Source of the DNA: Malus domestica
Lineage: Eukaryota; Streptophyta; Magnoliopsida; Rosales; Rosaceae
Direction: 5' to 3'
Length of the DNA stretch: 64,000 nt
NCBI RefSeq assembly: GCF_042453785.1
Contig: NC_091673.1
Span: forward strand, 8,887,001-8,951,000
Translations under genes and position numbers: made by a program
The notes under the pieces: generated by a model
What the model was told of the DNA's origin: nothing
The model's database searches: none
What the model saw: only the letters and a program-made list of their open reading frames with translations
In this document: positions 1 through 11,200 of the stretch, one piece after another
Position numbering within the stretch: position 1 is the first letter of the stretch
Layout of the letters: every line of letters begins with the position of its first letter

Positions 1-130
1 CATATTCACCCTCACCATCACTTTGTAAAATTTTTGGTTGTGCAAAAAATTGAGTACTCAAATAGGCATAAAAGTGCACAAATGTTGCAAAAACTTCTGA
101 TTTATTATGTAAAGGGCAAACCTATGTATA

Positions 131-397
131 TCAAGTACATTCATCAATGAAGATTACATAATACCTAAATCCTTCATGAGATAACAAGAGAGCAGGTCTC
201 CATACATCACTATGCATGACCTCTAGAGGTTGTACAAACTTGGTTACAGGAAAATTAAACTGCAGCTTAGTAAATTTTCCTTCCAAACAAGGTGTACATA
301 TTGATCGACATGTATCAAGTGATGCAATGACATTATTTTGATATAGAATTGCATAAGTAATAGCATTTGATGTATGTCCTAGTCTTTTATGCCACAA
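131..397 (-). pseudogene. Copia GAG-pre-integrase and integrase start
   Basis: The frame opens 'WHKRLGHTSNAITYAILYQN' and continues through a CRSICTPCLEGK segment. This is the H-H-C-C zinc-binding arrangement of the GAG-pre-integrase domain. It then enters the first integrase strand 'LEVMHSDVWRPA', with the catalytic-core aspartate in HSD. It ends in 'YYVIFIDECT', where intact copies read into the integrase core. The upstream frame is shifted relative to it. Confidence 0.75.
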
Positions 398-424
398 GCT
401 TGTATTAACAGGTTTTGCTAGACA

Positions 425-840
425 TCATGTGTGCTTATGAGGTAGTGCAGGTGACAACTTATTTGGTGTGTTGAAAGGAATATGATAGTAGCCCTCTCTA
501 CATAGCCCTTTGATTATGATTGTCCATGTGGATTTGTCTTGAACCCAGAAGAAAGTATCATCACAAATGAATCGACATCTATTATCTTTACACAATTGAT
601 AAATGGATAACAAGTGTTGTGAGATCTTTGGAACATGTAGAACATTCTTCAAGGCAAGTGTGTTACTAGAAACTAATAATGTTGATGTGCCAATATGAGA
701 AATATGTAAACTTGCACCACTTATTGTGGTTATAATATCATTCCTTTGGTATGGAGTAGGCAGATCCAAATTAGCTAACTCATAGGTCATATGAGAAGTA
801 GCTTCAGTGTCTGCAATCCAGAATTATTGCTTAGATGCAA
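425..840 (-). pseudogene. Copia protease and linker fragment, active-site residue altered
   Basis: Minus-strand translation across 840-425 gives the Copia protease start 'WIADTEATSHMTYE' followed by the linker with 'ALKNVLHVPKISQHLLSI'. In active Copia proteases the motif is WI-x-D-[ST]-G-A-[ST]-H. Here the glycine codon is glutamate (DTE, complement of 803-811). This would remove the catalytic D-S/T-G turn. An in-frame stop also separates this segment from the upstream frame. It is a relic. Confidence 0.7.
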
Positions 841-1161
841 AAGGTTGATGCTGAGCATGCATAACAGTGAGTGTTGATGCAATTGCAGTTCCAAATGGTA
901 AATCAGAAGAAGATTCAAAGGACTGACCAATGATAAGTAATCGGGATATGAAATCCTTGAAAGATATACCATTTTCCCTTCCTCTTATAACACATCTGAA
1001 AGTGTTGAACTATGCAGGAAGCCCTTTCAGCGCAAGAATTATCACATCATCATCTTGAAACATTGCTCCTGCAGCTGCAAGATGATCTCTTGCATCCTTG
1101 ATCTTTTGGAGATAATCAGACACAAATTCAAACCCTTTTTTTATGTTCTGAAACTCGGTTT

Positions 1162-1557
1162 TCATCTGAAAGATTGTGCTTTAATGACTGTAGAGAATCT
1201 TTCAGTGAGATTCACCCACATTTCATGAGAGATTTGACTGCCAATTATGGATGACATTGATGTAGTGGACAATGTTGCAATCAACAGTTGCATAAGCGCA
1301 CGATCATGCATTTTACATACCAAGTAATCATCTTTTTCAACTCTTTCAATTTCAGAATCATCATCAAATCTTGGAGGACATTTTCTTGATCCATCAACGA
1401 ACCTCATGATGCCATGGCTTTTAAGAAGCAACTTGATCTGGAAACTCCAAGTAAGATAATTAGAGTAATCCAACTTCACTATAATCGAAGTAGAAACCGT
1501 GGAAATGAGGTTTGTGATCGAAGATTGAACAATTCTCAATTGATCTACAGTCAACAT
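1162..1557 (-). pseudogene. Copia gag (UBN2-type) fragment
   Basis: The 131-codon frame starts at an ATG just inside the primer-binding region. It has the N-terminal gag pattern of plant Copia elements: 'KLDYSNYLTWSFQIKLLLKS' near residues 28-47, a W-x-x-L 'MWVNLTERFS' segment near residues 113-122, and hydrophobic spacing typical of the UBN2/retrotran-gag family. The frame dies right after the ERFS segment, where intact elements continue into a long helical gag. The zinc-knuckle part is not in this frame, so this is a truncated gag relic. Confidence 0.7.
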
Positions 1558-1780
1558 TGTTGAACTTTTGAGAAGAAACTTTCACTGAGATGTTTGATCA
1601 AACATGTAGAAGGCAATCAAAGAAGAACATAATCGTGAAGAACTCGAAGATAAGAGAAGACCCCAAATTTGTAGAATCACAGCAGTTTGCAAAATAGAGG
1701 ATTAGAGAAATAAAGCAATGCTTTTAATGGAGGTGCGGAAGTGCCAGTGCAATCCTCGACGATGATACCATGTTAATATT

Positions 1781-2161
1781 TGTTTGTACCATACTTAGGG
1801 TCTCCGTATTTAGATCTCGTATAAATACTCAGATGACTCAAATGTAATTATGTAATAAATGAAGAGGCAAATATGTAATAAATGATGAGCCCTTATTCTA
1901 CAAAATGACTCCTCATTCTCCTCATTATGAGAGGCCAAGATTGAGGCCATGGGGAGAGAGCACATAGAAAATAGGCTAGAGAGCATACTAGCTCTAGCCT
2001 CCTTGTATATTCATCATTCAGAGTGAAACAATATCAACATCAGTGTGGACGTAGCCCAAACATTGGGGTGAACCATGATACATCTTGTGTTCTTTACTTT
2101 CTTATAGATTCACGGTCGGATTTACGTTGTTCCAAGACCCCTCTGGTTTTGTGCATTAACA
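1781..2161 (+). repeat. 5' LTR of nested element
   Basis: This 381-bp repeat matches 4892-5272 with scattered substitutions, implying insertion long enough ago for drift. It includes AATAAATGA motifs and a GTGGACGTAGCC...GGTGAACCA...ACATCTTGTGTTC block near 2043-2092 that recurs in other plant LTRs, including the fragment at 31296-31460 on the other strand. Confidence 0.88.
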
Positions 2162-2450
2162 TTTGGCGTCGTCTGTGAGAATCGACACGAAAAGCTATGT
2201 CGGTTCTCTCTCAATTTTTCACATCCGCCGTGAATCTGCAAAAGACCAAACGAAACCAAAGCTTTTTGAGAAAACCCAACGGTTCATTCTTTTCTCTTTT
2301 TTTTTCTCTCTAAAAATTCCAATTTTCTCTTCAGACAGTAAGAGAAGAAAAATGAGGAGGAAAGAGAGACAACAACAATGGCTTTCCCTCCAAAACGTAG
2401 GGCAAAAAGGAGAAAAGAACGAGATAGGCAAAGCAAATATGAAATCAAGC

Positions 2451-2945
2451 ACCAGCGACATAAAAATCGAGGCCGATCTCAGAAAATTCGGCTTCGAAAA
2501 GTGGGGAGACGCATGCTCGCACTACGGGAAGCTCGATCACGCCCACAAAGACTGTAGACTGCTGAAGAACAATGTCGGTGCCGCAGACACCATCGAAGTT
2601 ATCACCGAAGCTTTTTTTCTCAGCGTCGATAGCCCCATCGAGTCCTGGATCTTCAGCGCCGCTGAGTTCCACTGCTCACCGCACAAGGGGATTTTCGAGA
2701 AGTACACTACCAGAAACTACAGCAATGCCTACTTCGACGTGAAGAACAACAGGTCGCTGGACACTGTCAAAAAAAGCAACGTTCGGGTCAAGTTGCCGAA
2801 CGGGGTGAGGTGGATCATCCACAATGTGAAGCACATTCCGGGTTTGGCGCGGAATTTGATTTCGGTAGGGCAATTGGGTAAGGAGGGTTATGCTATGCAA
2901 ATGTCTAATGGGAGCTGGAAGCCCCAACCTCGACCAGCCACAAAC
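2451..2945 (+). pseudogene. Copia-type zinc-knuckle and protease-linker fragment inside the nested element
   Basis: The open frame (ending at the stop at 2949-2951) contains a CCHC-like knuckle 'CSHYGKLDHAHKDC'. Further on it has the protease-to-integrase linker 'WIIHNVKHIPGLARNLISVG', a hallmark of Copia polyproteins. The catalytic D-S/T-G is not recognisable: the segment 'SWIFSAAEFHCSP' sits where WI-x-DSGAS-x-H is expected. The fragment looks like a captured or decayed piece of a different Copia element rather than a functional protein. No ATG start is evident. Confidence 0.55.
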
Positions 2946-2950
2946 CTGTA

Positions 2951-3171
2951 GTCACTGACGAGGTCCAGAAGGTCTTCAAAAGCTTCGACGCCAGCGGCGA
3001 TGGCAAGATCTTCGTCAACGAGCTCAGCAACGACTTCAAGGCCCTTTGCTCCAAAACTCCGGCGACAAGCTCAAGCGCGTCAAGGTTGATCTCGACACCG
3101 ACAACGATGACTTCATTTGCCTCGACGAGTTCAACGCCTTTTGGGTCTCCAGCTCGAAGGACGGCAGCGCC
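2951..3171 (+). pseudogene. Captured EF-hand (calmodulin-like, CML) gene fragment
   Basis: Two canonical 12-residue calcium loops are encoded. The first is DASGDGKIFVNE at 2987-3022, in the frame starting at 2951, preceded by the helix 'DEVQKVFKSF'. The second is DTDNDDFICLDE at 3094-3129, one frame over, preceded by KLKRVKVDL and followed by 'FNAFW'. The spacing and GC-rich codons match a plant calmodulin-like protein of the CML/polcalcin type. A frameshift lies between the two loops, and both ends join non-homologous element sequence. This is host exon capture by a retroelement, now broken. Confidence 0.7.
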
Positions 3172-3761
3172 ACTAAGCTCAAAAACACCAGTACTAGCAA
3201 CAGCAGCACGTACAACACCTGTAGTAGTAACAGTTCATTCTATCCAATTTCTCCAGAGTCCCAAAGCTGAAGCTTTCAAGCTCAGCATCTATCAAATGAC
3301 GGAATGGCCCCTTCAGCCAGTCCTAATTTACCATCCCAGCACCGCCCATTTCGGCTTTTCAAAAGAATCTGAAAAAGTCGATCAGTCTTAGAGATCATTG
3401 CAAACCATCAGACAGCTCAACCACTCCCACAAAAGAAAAAGAAAAAGGATGTCTGGAGAAAAGCATAAAGTAAAAGCAGAAAGCAAAAGAAGATAAAAAG
3501 AAGCAGACATAATTGCGGTGGTGATGGCATGCAGAAAATGGAATTATGAGCGTGACCCATTGAGCAGAGGGTCGGATTTATTTTTGAATGATGTGATTTA
3601 TTTTTCTTATCTTTCGGAGACATCTGTATAACCCCATCAAAGGGTAATCATAAAAAAAAAAATTAAAAAAAAATAAAAAATTAAAACGGCAAGCCCAAAA
3701 TAATGGGCTAGAATGTTATGTGGAGGGCGAAGGCCCATATGCCCAAAAGAGCCAGACCCTC

Positions 3762-3940
3762 TATTATCACCAACCAGGTGATCAAAAGTACGTACAGTAC
3801 TACAAAAAAAATTATTCGGCAGCCTGCCACTATTATCACCGACCAGGTGATCAAAAGTACGTTCAGTACTCCAAAAATTATTCGGCAGTCTGCTGCTATT
3901 ATCACGAACTAGGTGATCAAAAGTACGTCCAATACTCCAA
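3762..3940 (+). repeat. ~68-bp tandem repeat, three units, each with an inverted repeat
   Basis: Units begin near 3762, 3831 and 3898. Each carries TATTATCACC...GGTGATCAAAAGTACGT, so ATCACC and GGTGAT can pair within each unit. The repeat lies in the non-coding 3' half of the nested LTR element. Confidence 0.75.
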
Positions 3941-3947
3941 AATTATA

Positions 3948-4090
3948 CATGAGCATCACTCATGTCAATCATACATAAACATTCATGAGCATCACTCATG
4001 TTAATCATACATAAACATTCATGACCATCATTCAGGTCAACATTCATGAGCATCACTCATGTCAACATCCATGAGCATCACTTATGTCAA
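3948..4090 (+). repeat. 36-bp then 25-bp tandem repeats of a palindromic core
   Basis: Five units carry CATGAGCATCACTCATG or a close variant. The core is itself an inverted repeat (CATGAG / CTCATG around CATCA). The first two units are 36 bp and the next ones 25 bp, because an ATCATACATAAA spacer was lost. Confidence 0.75.
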
Positions 4091-4374
4091 TCAGCTTCAA
4101 AAGCTTCATTTACAGAGCTCCAACTTCGAGAGCTCCCGCTTCAAAAGCTTCATTTACAAAAGCTTCAGCTTCAAAGCTTCACTTGCAAAGCTTCACCTAC
4201 AAAGTTTCAGTGCATGGTCTACAAAGACCGCCTCCGAACAACCGCCACTTCGGCCCATACATGGATTGAATTTGAAGTCTCCAGCTAACAACCTCTATTG
4301 ACTGAAGACTTGGGGGACTACACTATGTACCATATATTGGGCTTCCACAACTGGGCCTTATGAAAAATACTTGG

Positions 4375-4712
4375 GGACTCTAGCCCATTATTTATGTACT
4401 GAGGAGCGAACTCTTATTCTATAAAATAGACTCCCTCACATTCACTAGAGAGCACCCATTATTCATGTATTGAGGAGCGAACCTTTATTTTATAAAAGAG
4501 ACTCCCTCACTTTCATTAGAGAAAGACTTCTAGCCCATCACTTATGTATTGAGGAGTGAGCCCTTATTCTATAAAAGGGACTCCCTCACCATCATTAGAG
4601 AGCATCGCCGCCAACTAAGCAACCGTCTCGCCGCAAGCATCAACTCTAGCCCATCATTTATGTATTGAATAGCGAGCCCTTATTCTATAAAAGGGACTCC
4701 TTCACCTTCAAC
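4375..4712 (+). repeat. Four degenerate repeats related to the LTR interior
   Basis: The pattern TAGCCCAT...TTATGTA-TGA-GAGCGA-CCTTATTCTATAAAA-GACTCC recurs near 4381, 4445, 4530 and 4649. It resembles the LTR segment around 1890-1915, suggesting the element amplified a piece of its own LTR upstream of the polypurine tract. Confidence 0.6.
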
Positions 4713-4891
4713 GCCACAAGCCGAGTAGCCTCGCAACATGTGCTACTTCTAGATGAGCATCATTTCACATTGAGCACCGCCTCATATCGGGTATCAGTTC
4801 TAGCTGACATCTAGTTACTTCAGCCCACATATGGACTGAATTTCAAGTCTCCAGCCAAAAGACTCTCTTGACTGAAGATTTGGGGGACTAC

Positions 4892-5272
4892 TGTTTGTAC
4901 CATACTTAGGGCCTCTGTATTTAGATCTCATATAAATACTCGGGGGACTCAAATGTAATTATGTAATAAATGAAGGGGCAAATATGTAATAAGTGATGAG
5001 CCCTTATTCTATAAAATGACTCATCACTCTCCTCATTAGGAAAGGCCAAGATTGAGGCCATAGGGAGAGAGCACATAGAAAATAGGCTAGAGAGCATACT
5101 GCCTCTAGCCTCCTTGTATATTCATCATTCAGAGTGAAACAATATCAACATCAGTGTGGACGTAGCCCAAGCATTGGGGTGAACCACGATACATCTTGTG
5201 TTCTTTACTTTCTTGTAGATTCACGGTCGGATTTACGTTGTTCCAAGACCTCTCCGATTTTGTGTATCAACA
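4892..5272 (+). repeat. 3' LTR of nested element
   Basis: This is the partner of 1781-2161 and has the same length. The polypurine-like tract TTGGGGGACTAC ends at 4891. The terminal CA is at 5271-5272 and is followed by the target duplication ATATT. Confidence 0.88.
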
Positions 5273-5552
5273 ATATTGATGAATTTGTTCTTGAGAGATT
5301 CACATAATGCAGAAGAATAGAGAGGAAGATAACTCGAAAGAGAGAGAAGGTGAAATTGTACATTGATTTCTTGATAAGCAAGCTATGATTACAATGGTTG
5401 TTATATATATATATATATATCTTCCTTACTTAGCTGATATTTAGCTAAAAACTAACTATCCTCCTTATCTCAACTAACTTGTAACAACCTATAACAACTC
5501 ATTCATTAATCTATTGACAAGTGTTGATCTTCTCTTCACTTGGATCCTTACA
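5273..5552 (-). mobile_element. Copia LTR, main part (first 10 bp lie at 1771-1780)
   Basis: The Copia LTR begins on the plus strand as TGTTAATATT at 1771-1780, next to the primer-binding site. It resumes at 5273 with ATATTGATGAATTTG after the nested element. A plausible terminal CA lies at 5551-5552 (CTTACA), giving an LTR of about 285 bp. It contains an (AT)n run at 5401-5420. The outer boundary is provisional because the partner LTR is outside the window and no target duplication can be checked. Confidence 0.6.
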
Positions 5553-7380
5553 TATCATTCGTTGGAGTTTTAAAAAATGTGCAAATTAACGAATCATTAA
5601 AATGTGTACAAAAATAAATATATCTTTTAAAAACACATAAATACGTGTATTATACACTAATTTACTAAGCTTTGGTACTGCAATACAATTTGTTTACATT
5701 AAACTTGATATTACTTTGATATTTTTTAATATATAATGCTACTTTAGAAATAAAGTTAAAATGAGGGATAAGAAGGGTTGGTAGCTTAAAGAATGTAGAT
5801 TAACTTTCCACGGCACGAACTTTACTAGAACACGATAAAATTGACAAGCCTCCCACAAATGTTTTGGACAAATTAGGAAGAGTAAAACAAAACGAAGATT
5901 ACCTATATATGGGATCAGCCTTATAGACTTTTATTTGCTAGGCAGTCATATCACATGGCGTTACAAATTTTTGCATATTATAACACGTTTATTTATATGT
6001 TTTATATATTAAGCTGGAAAATCATCAAACACATCATCTCAATGGGTGATGCGGTGGCGGTCATATTCATAAATGTATCTCATATTTGAAATGAAGTTAA
6101 AAACACGAAAGAAAATGATAATTCTAAGAAAATCATATCATTTACATCACATTATACAATTTATTGTAGCTTCTTAATGAGGAAGTTTCTAGTATGCTGA
6201 CAATTGTTAAGCTCTGAGTACATTAATATTTATACTCGTCAAATCCTTAACTGTTAAATCCTTTAATGCAAAAATCACATTTCACTAATTCGGTACATGC
6301 TATATACATGGAAGTATAGTAAAGCTTTGGCCCTAATGTTGGTCCCGAAAGAAAAATGCTTTTTTGTATGATATGAATCTGAAAAGTAAAATTCCAAACC
6401 GATGAATTGACATCAGAAGGAACCTTGAGTATAGAGTATGACAGGCATGACAAAAATTGGAATATCAAAGTTTTAGAATCTAGTTAGATAGAGCCTGCCT
6501 GCCTCAGCCTACAAAAATCAATCATGACCCTCCAATCTCCAATCTCCAATCTCCAATCTCCAATCTGCAATCCCATTTCTTTTCTTTTTTGTATGTAAAG
6601 CATGTATTTGGAATATTGTCGGTGCTAATGCCTTGCTATTTCTAGATTATTTCCAATCATTCAAACCTTGGCATTTGAAAGACTGAAGAAAAATCACTCT
6701 CCATCTCCACATACATATGCATGGAAGGTTCCCCATTTCCTTTCACACACGTATAAGTGGAGACTAAGATTTTATATTGTTGATATGCTGAATTGAGGTA
6801 TTTAATTATTGATATGCAATGATATGAGCGAAGACTTGAGATTTATAACATAACGATGAGTGGTGACTAGTGAAACCAAGTTCCCAAAGCATTAATAAAA
6901 AATCAAAAGGGAATTGTTAGACGCACTTTGAAATAATATCTTGACCATGTTAGAGTGCTAAGAGCATTGCTCGGTTGAAAATGTACTAGGTATATTAGTA
7001 TTGATGATGACATACTTGGTAAATATTATGAATTGCCACGTCACCAAATCCCAAAATGGTAAGAACCTCTATAACAATTGCATGATTTGTTAAAACCATA
7101 GATTACATGAACCCAATCTCATCCAATTTGATCCACCATTAAAATCAATTATATACTGATTAAAAAATCTTAAGGAGTAAATCAACGACAAAATAAAATA
7201 TAAGATCATTCTCCATCCATAGACACAAAATATCATCGATGCTATTACAAATTCAATATGTTTAGTTAAAACTTAGAACAAACACCATAAACTTAGAACA
7301 AGATTTTAAAAAAAAACCTCAAGTTGATCATCTAAACACCACATCCCAAAAGTAAAAAGTTGGTAATGTTCATCATGTTT
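5553..7380. other. Gene-free AT-rich intergenic region
   Basis: No supported gene was found. The only structured feature seen is the short CCAATCT minisatellite at 6532-6566. The small open frames here lack any recognisable domain. Confidence 0.6.
6532..6566 (+). repeat. Heptamer minisatellite (CCAATCT)5
   Basis: Five perfect copies of CCAATCT lie in tandem, followed by one diverged unit. Confidence 0.9.
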
Positions 7381-7806
7381 TAATTGCTTAATTGGCATTG
7401 GATGAAAACCTCAAGTTGGTACTTGGTAGTGCTTTGCTGCTAAGCATTATATGCATCCACGGAGGACATGCATGGTGCCGCGTAGGGTGGGCCAATCCAC
7501 GACGCGGACCCCATTTGGCCCATAGATCCTCCCTCCCCTCTTTGTGTAGTCCGCCAATCCCGCCATTTGACACGTTTTTGTGCTTACCGGTTCAATCCCA
7601 TCATCCCACACCTCTTGTTCTTCGGCCGGTCCAATCAAATCTTTCAACTTTCCCACAATCCCCTCCCCTCTCTCTCTCTCTGCTTTCCCATTTGTCCCAA
7701 AAACAAAAACTTATTTACCTCACTCAGTTAAAATCAAACTTCTTGCGAAAATCTAGAGTGATACAGAGTTGCCATTTTTATTTTTGGTCAAAGTCTTTGA
7801 GAAGTT

Positions 7807-7846
<40 letters not shown>
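7807..7846 (+). repeat. (GA)n microsatellite in the PBS1 leader
   Basis: About 20 GA dinucleotides lie roughly 400 bp upstream of the PBS1 start codon. They fall in a pyrimidine/purine-rich stretch that is probably 5' UTR or core promoter. Confidence 0.85.
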
Positions 7847-7851
<5 letters not shown>

Positions 7852-8242
7852 AGCCGGTTCACTTTTGTTTTAGCTGCTCTGTTTCACTGCCCCATTTAAT
7901 CACAGATTCTTTTTGGGCACTCAAAAAGGATTTTTCTTTTCGCTTCCTCTTTGTTATCGTTTCTGGTGTCTGTGGACTTGGATTCCCTTTGCTTTTGTCC
8001 CCTTTAGTTATATCGTCCGCATCTGCCTGCCCTGATCGCTTCAAGAAACACCAAGAGAGAGAGTTGCCCAGATATTTGGATGGCCCTCAGATGATGAGGT
8101 TGTCGTAAAAACTGGGATTGGAAGATTGGAAGAGCAGCCTCCTCTCCTCTGATTGTGCTTTCGATTCATCTGGGATTTTAATAAATTTCAATCTTTTGTA
8201 TTGGGAAACAGTTAAAATAAGTTTTTAATTGGATTTGGGGAA

Positions 8243-11200
8243 ATGGGTTGTTTTCCTTGTTTCGATTCGAAGGAGGAGGAGAAGCTGAACAATCCAGCGG
8301 CAGAAATTGATGACAGAAAGCAGGGTCAACCAACGGTTTCTAATAACATTTCTAGATTGCCTTCTGGTCAGTTCTTGATTGCTTTTGCTTATCAATCCTT
8401 ATTGTTTGGTAATTTGAATGTGTTACTGCTCGATCTGATCTGGGTTTTTTTTTCTGATTTAAATATAATTGTATGGATTAGTTATTTGGGTTTGTGTGTT
8501 AGTACATGATTGATGACCTCATTGAGTGTTCGAGCTCTAAATTTGAGAGGTTTTAGGTAGACCCCACAAAATTTTGACATAGTTCATAAAAGAGTGTCTT
8601 TCTTTTGTAAAAATTGGATCTCACGGTAACTTTGATTGCCCATGATCAATTTGATTGGTAATCAATTGTGTCCAAAGTTGTGGATGATTTCATAAGTCAG
8701 TGAAGAACTAAGATCGATATTCATAATTTGATCAAACCGAATATGGTACAACTGAATTTCGTAAAATTTGCTCTATATGGTTTATAAGATGTCAAATTTG
8801 AATACGTGTGGTACGTTTTTCGTATTGGGGTTATGGTTTATTGAGTTTCCTTTCCTGCAAATCCAATTGATTTTTGGTTTTGGGTGTTTAGCTTAACTCA
8901 AGGTTCTATCTTCTTGTGTAGTCGAGACCGACGGGTTTGATGATACTTAGGGATCTGCACTAATTTGCTACGGTCGTATGTGCAGGAGTAGACAGACTGA
9001 GATCAAGAAGCAATGGAGGGTCCAGAAGGGAGCTGCCCAAATTGCCTGATCCTAAAGATGTTGTACCTGGGGGCCAAATTGCTGCCCAAATTTTCACTTT
9101 CCGTGAGCTTGCAACCGCAACAAAGAATTTCAGGCCAGAGTCCTTCATTGGGGAAGGGGGATTTGGACGCGTATACAAGGGGCGACTCGAGAGCACTGGT
9201 CAGGTAATTCCTTTGCTGTTGCACGATCTATTATTTATACACAGAACAGGAATTACAGGATGAGTTCAATTGAAAAGAAGCAAATGAAGGCAATAGGTAC
9301 AAGAAATATAAGTAAGATACTAAACATTGATAAGGACTTTTTTTTTAATTACCGTAGCAATCATATAAGTTGTTGCAACTCTATAGCTATATGAAGTATT
9401 AATCAAGAATGCTATGTTGTCTTGTTATTTCAACAATAACGAGAATTGAATAACAAATGGCAAGGTTATAATGTGAGCGAGGCCGTAGACTTATGTATCA
9501 GTGTCATAACTCATAACGATGGTTGTTAAACTTGCATACCGTATTTGGAATGCAATAATTCTGGATTCCATATCATACTTTCCACTCCATCTCTCCTCGT
9601 AAATAAGACGCCAAGGTTATAGAATGCTTATGGTATCCATTGTTAGTTATACATCCCGAAGGTCACTGATGTGCTGCAAGATTTCACAGAATTAATTTCA
9701 GGCCTGGTTGAGGCGATTTTGATTATTTGACTTTGTTCTGACATTCACAGGTGGTTGCTGTTAAACAATTGGATAGGAATGGACTCCAGGGCAACAGAGA
9801 ATTTCTCGTTGAGGTTCTCATGCTCAGTCTTCTGCATCACCCTAATCTAGTGAATCTGATTGGGTACTGTGCTGATGGAGATCAACGGCTTCTTGTTTAT
9901 GAATTTATGCCCTTAGGATCATTGGAGGATCACCTTCATGGTAACTTTACCTTCCTTCTTTTGGCTTATTGTCTGTTTAATGTCAACTATTGGATAATGA
10001 TCATGGAATCACCTTGAAGCGTTCGGTTATGTTATATATGAATACTTCTGTTATGCAAATATGAAAAATACATTTGATGCATGCTACACTGAAGTGAAAC
10101 CTTGAGGGGATATTTACAGAATTGGAACGTATGGTGAATTTTGAAGTTTGGCATATAGGAAAATAGAAGTATTTTCTTACACACACACACATGTTGGTAA
10201 AATGGAGAAAAGGAAAAAAGAAACATTTCCTTTTGGGGGCATCGTCTCCAAAAAGTTTGGTGACCTCAATAAACACAGTGCACCAAACTTCTGTTTTCCT
10301 GTGTTATTGGACTATTCGTTTTCCCTGACAGTTAATCCAAGTGATAATTAATGACTCACCTATAATGGGTTGTTGATCCCTCTGCAGATCTTCCAAGTGA
10401 TAAGGAACCATTGGATTGGAACACACGAATGAAAATAGCTTCTGGTGCAGCCAAAGGATTGGAATATCTGCACGACAAGGCAAACCCTCCGGTTATTTAC
10501 AGGGACTTCAAATCATCTAACATATTGCTGGAAGAAGGATTTCACCCAAAGCTTTCAGATTTTGGGCTTGCGAAGCTTGGTCCCACTGGAGACAAGTCCC
10601 ATGTGTCCACAAGGGTTATGGGCACTTATGGTTATTGTGCTCCTGAATATGCAATGACTGGTCAGTTGACAGTAAAGTCAGATGTCTACAGTTTTGGGGT
10701 AGTGTTTCTGGAGCTGATTACTGGACGTAAGGCCATAGATAGTGACCGTCCCCATGGAGAACAGAACCTTATCACTTGGGTAATTCTCACTTTGTTTCTT
10801 GTAGTAGAATTGCCTGCAGAAACTTGTCTTCTTGTTGTGCAGGCTTTGTGGGTCTGGCAAGCATGGGTTCTGTGTTTGTGCAATAATTAAATGGCAGTGG
10901 TTTTATGTCTGCAGGCACGTCCATTGTTCAATGATAGAAGGAAGTTTGCGAAATTGGCAGACCCAAGACTTCAGGGTCGGTATCCAATGCGGGGTCTCTA
11001 CCAAGCTCTAGCCGTGGCATCCATGTGCATCCAGGAACAAGCTGCCACACGGCCTCTCATTGGGGATGTGGTTACTGCTCTGTCGTACCTAGCCAACCAG
11101 TCTTATGACCCTAACTTGGCTTCAGGACATGGCCACAGAGGTTCGGGAGAAAAGGATGAGAAAAGGCACAGGGATGGTGGTAGAATATTGAAGAATGAGG

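Larger units (their letters stand above)
1..1770 (-). mobile_element. Ty1/Copia retrotransposon, decayed 5' part of internal region
   Basis: Reading the minus strand from 1770 leftwards gives the usual Copia order: a primer-binding-like TGGTATCATCG at 1760-1770, then gag, protease, and GAG-pre-integrase/integrase start. The element runs off the left edge, so reverse transcriptase and the other LTR are not visible. Coding frames are broken repeatedly (stops and shifts between 1162 and 972, and between 425 and 397). The element is therefore dead. A younger LTR element has split its 5' LTR (see 1781-5272). Confidence 0.85.
1781..5272 (+). mobile_element. Non-autonomous LTR retroelement nested in the Copia LTR
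   Basis: Two direct LTRs of 381 bp (1781-2161 and 4892-5272) both start TGTTTGTACC and end in CA. They are flanked by a perfect 5-bp target duplication ATATT (1776-1780 and 5273-5277). A TTTGGCGTCGTCTGTGAGA segment after the 5' LTR resembles plant primer-binding regions. A purine-rich TTGGGGGACTAC tract precedes the 3' LTR. The 2.7-kb interior has no full gag-pol. It carries a Copia-like protease fragment, an EF-hand gene fragment and several tandem repeats. It must have moved with proteins from another element. Confidence 0.88.

Noticed and set aside
7392-8108. 238-codon plus-strand frame upstream of PBS1
   Set aside because: It runs through CT/GA microsatellites and a leader region, has no domain, and its product is low-complexity.
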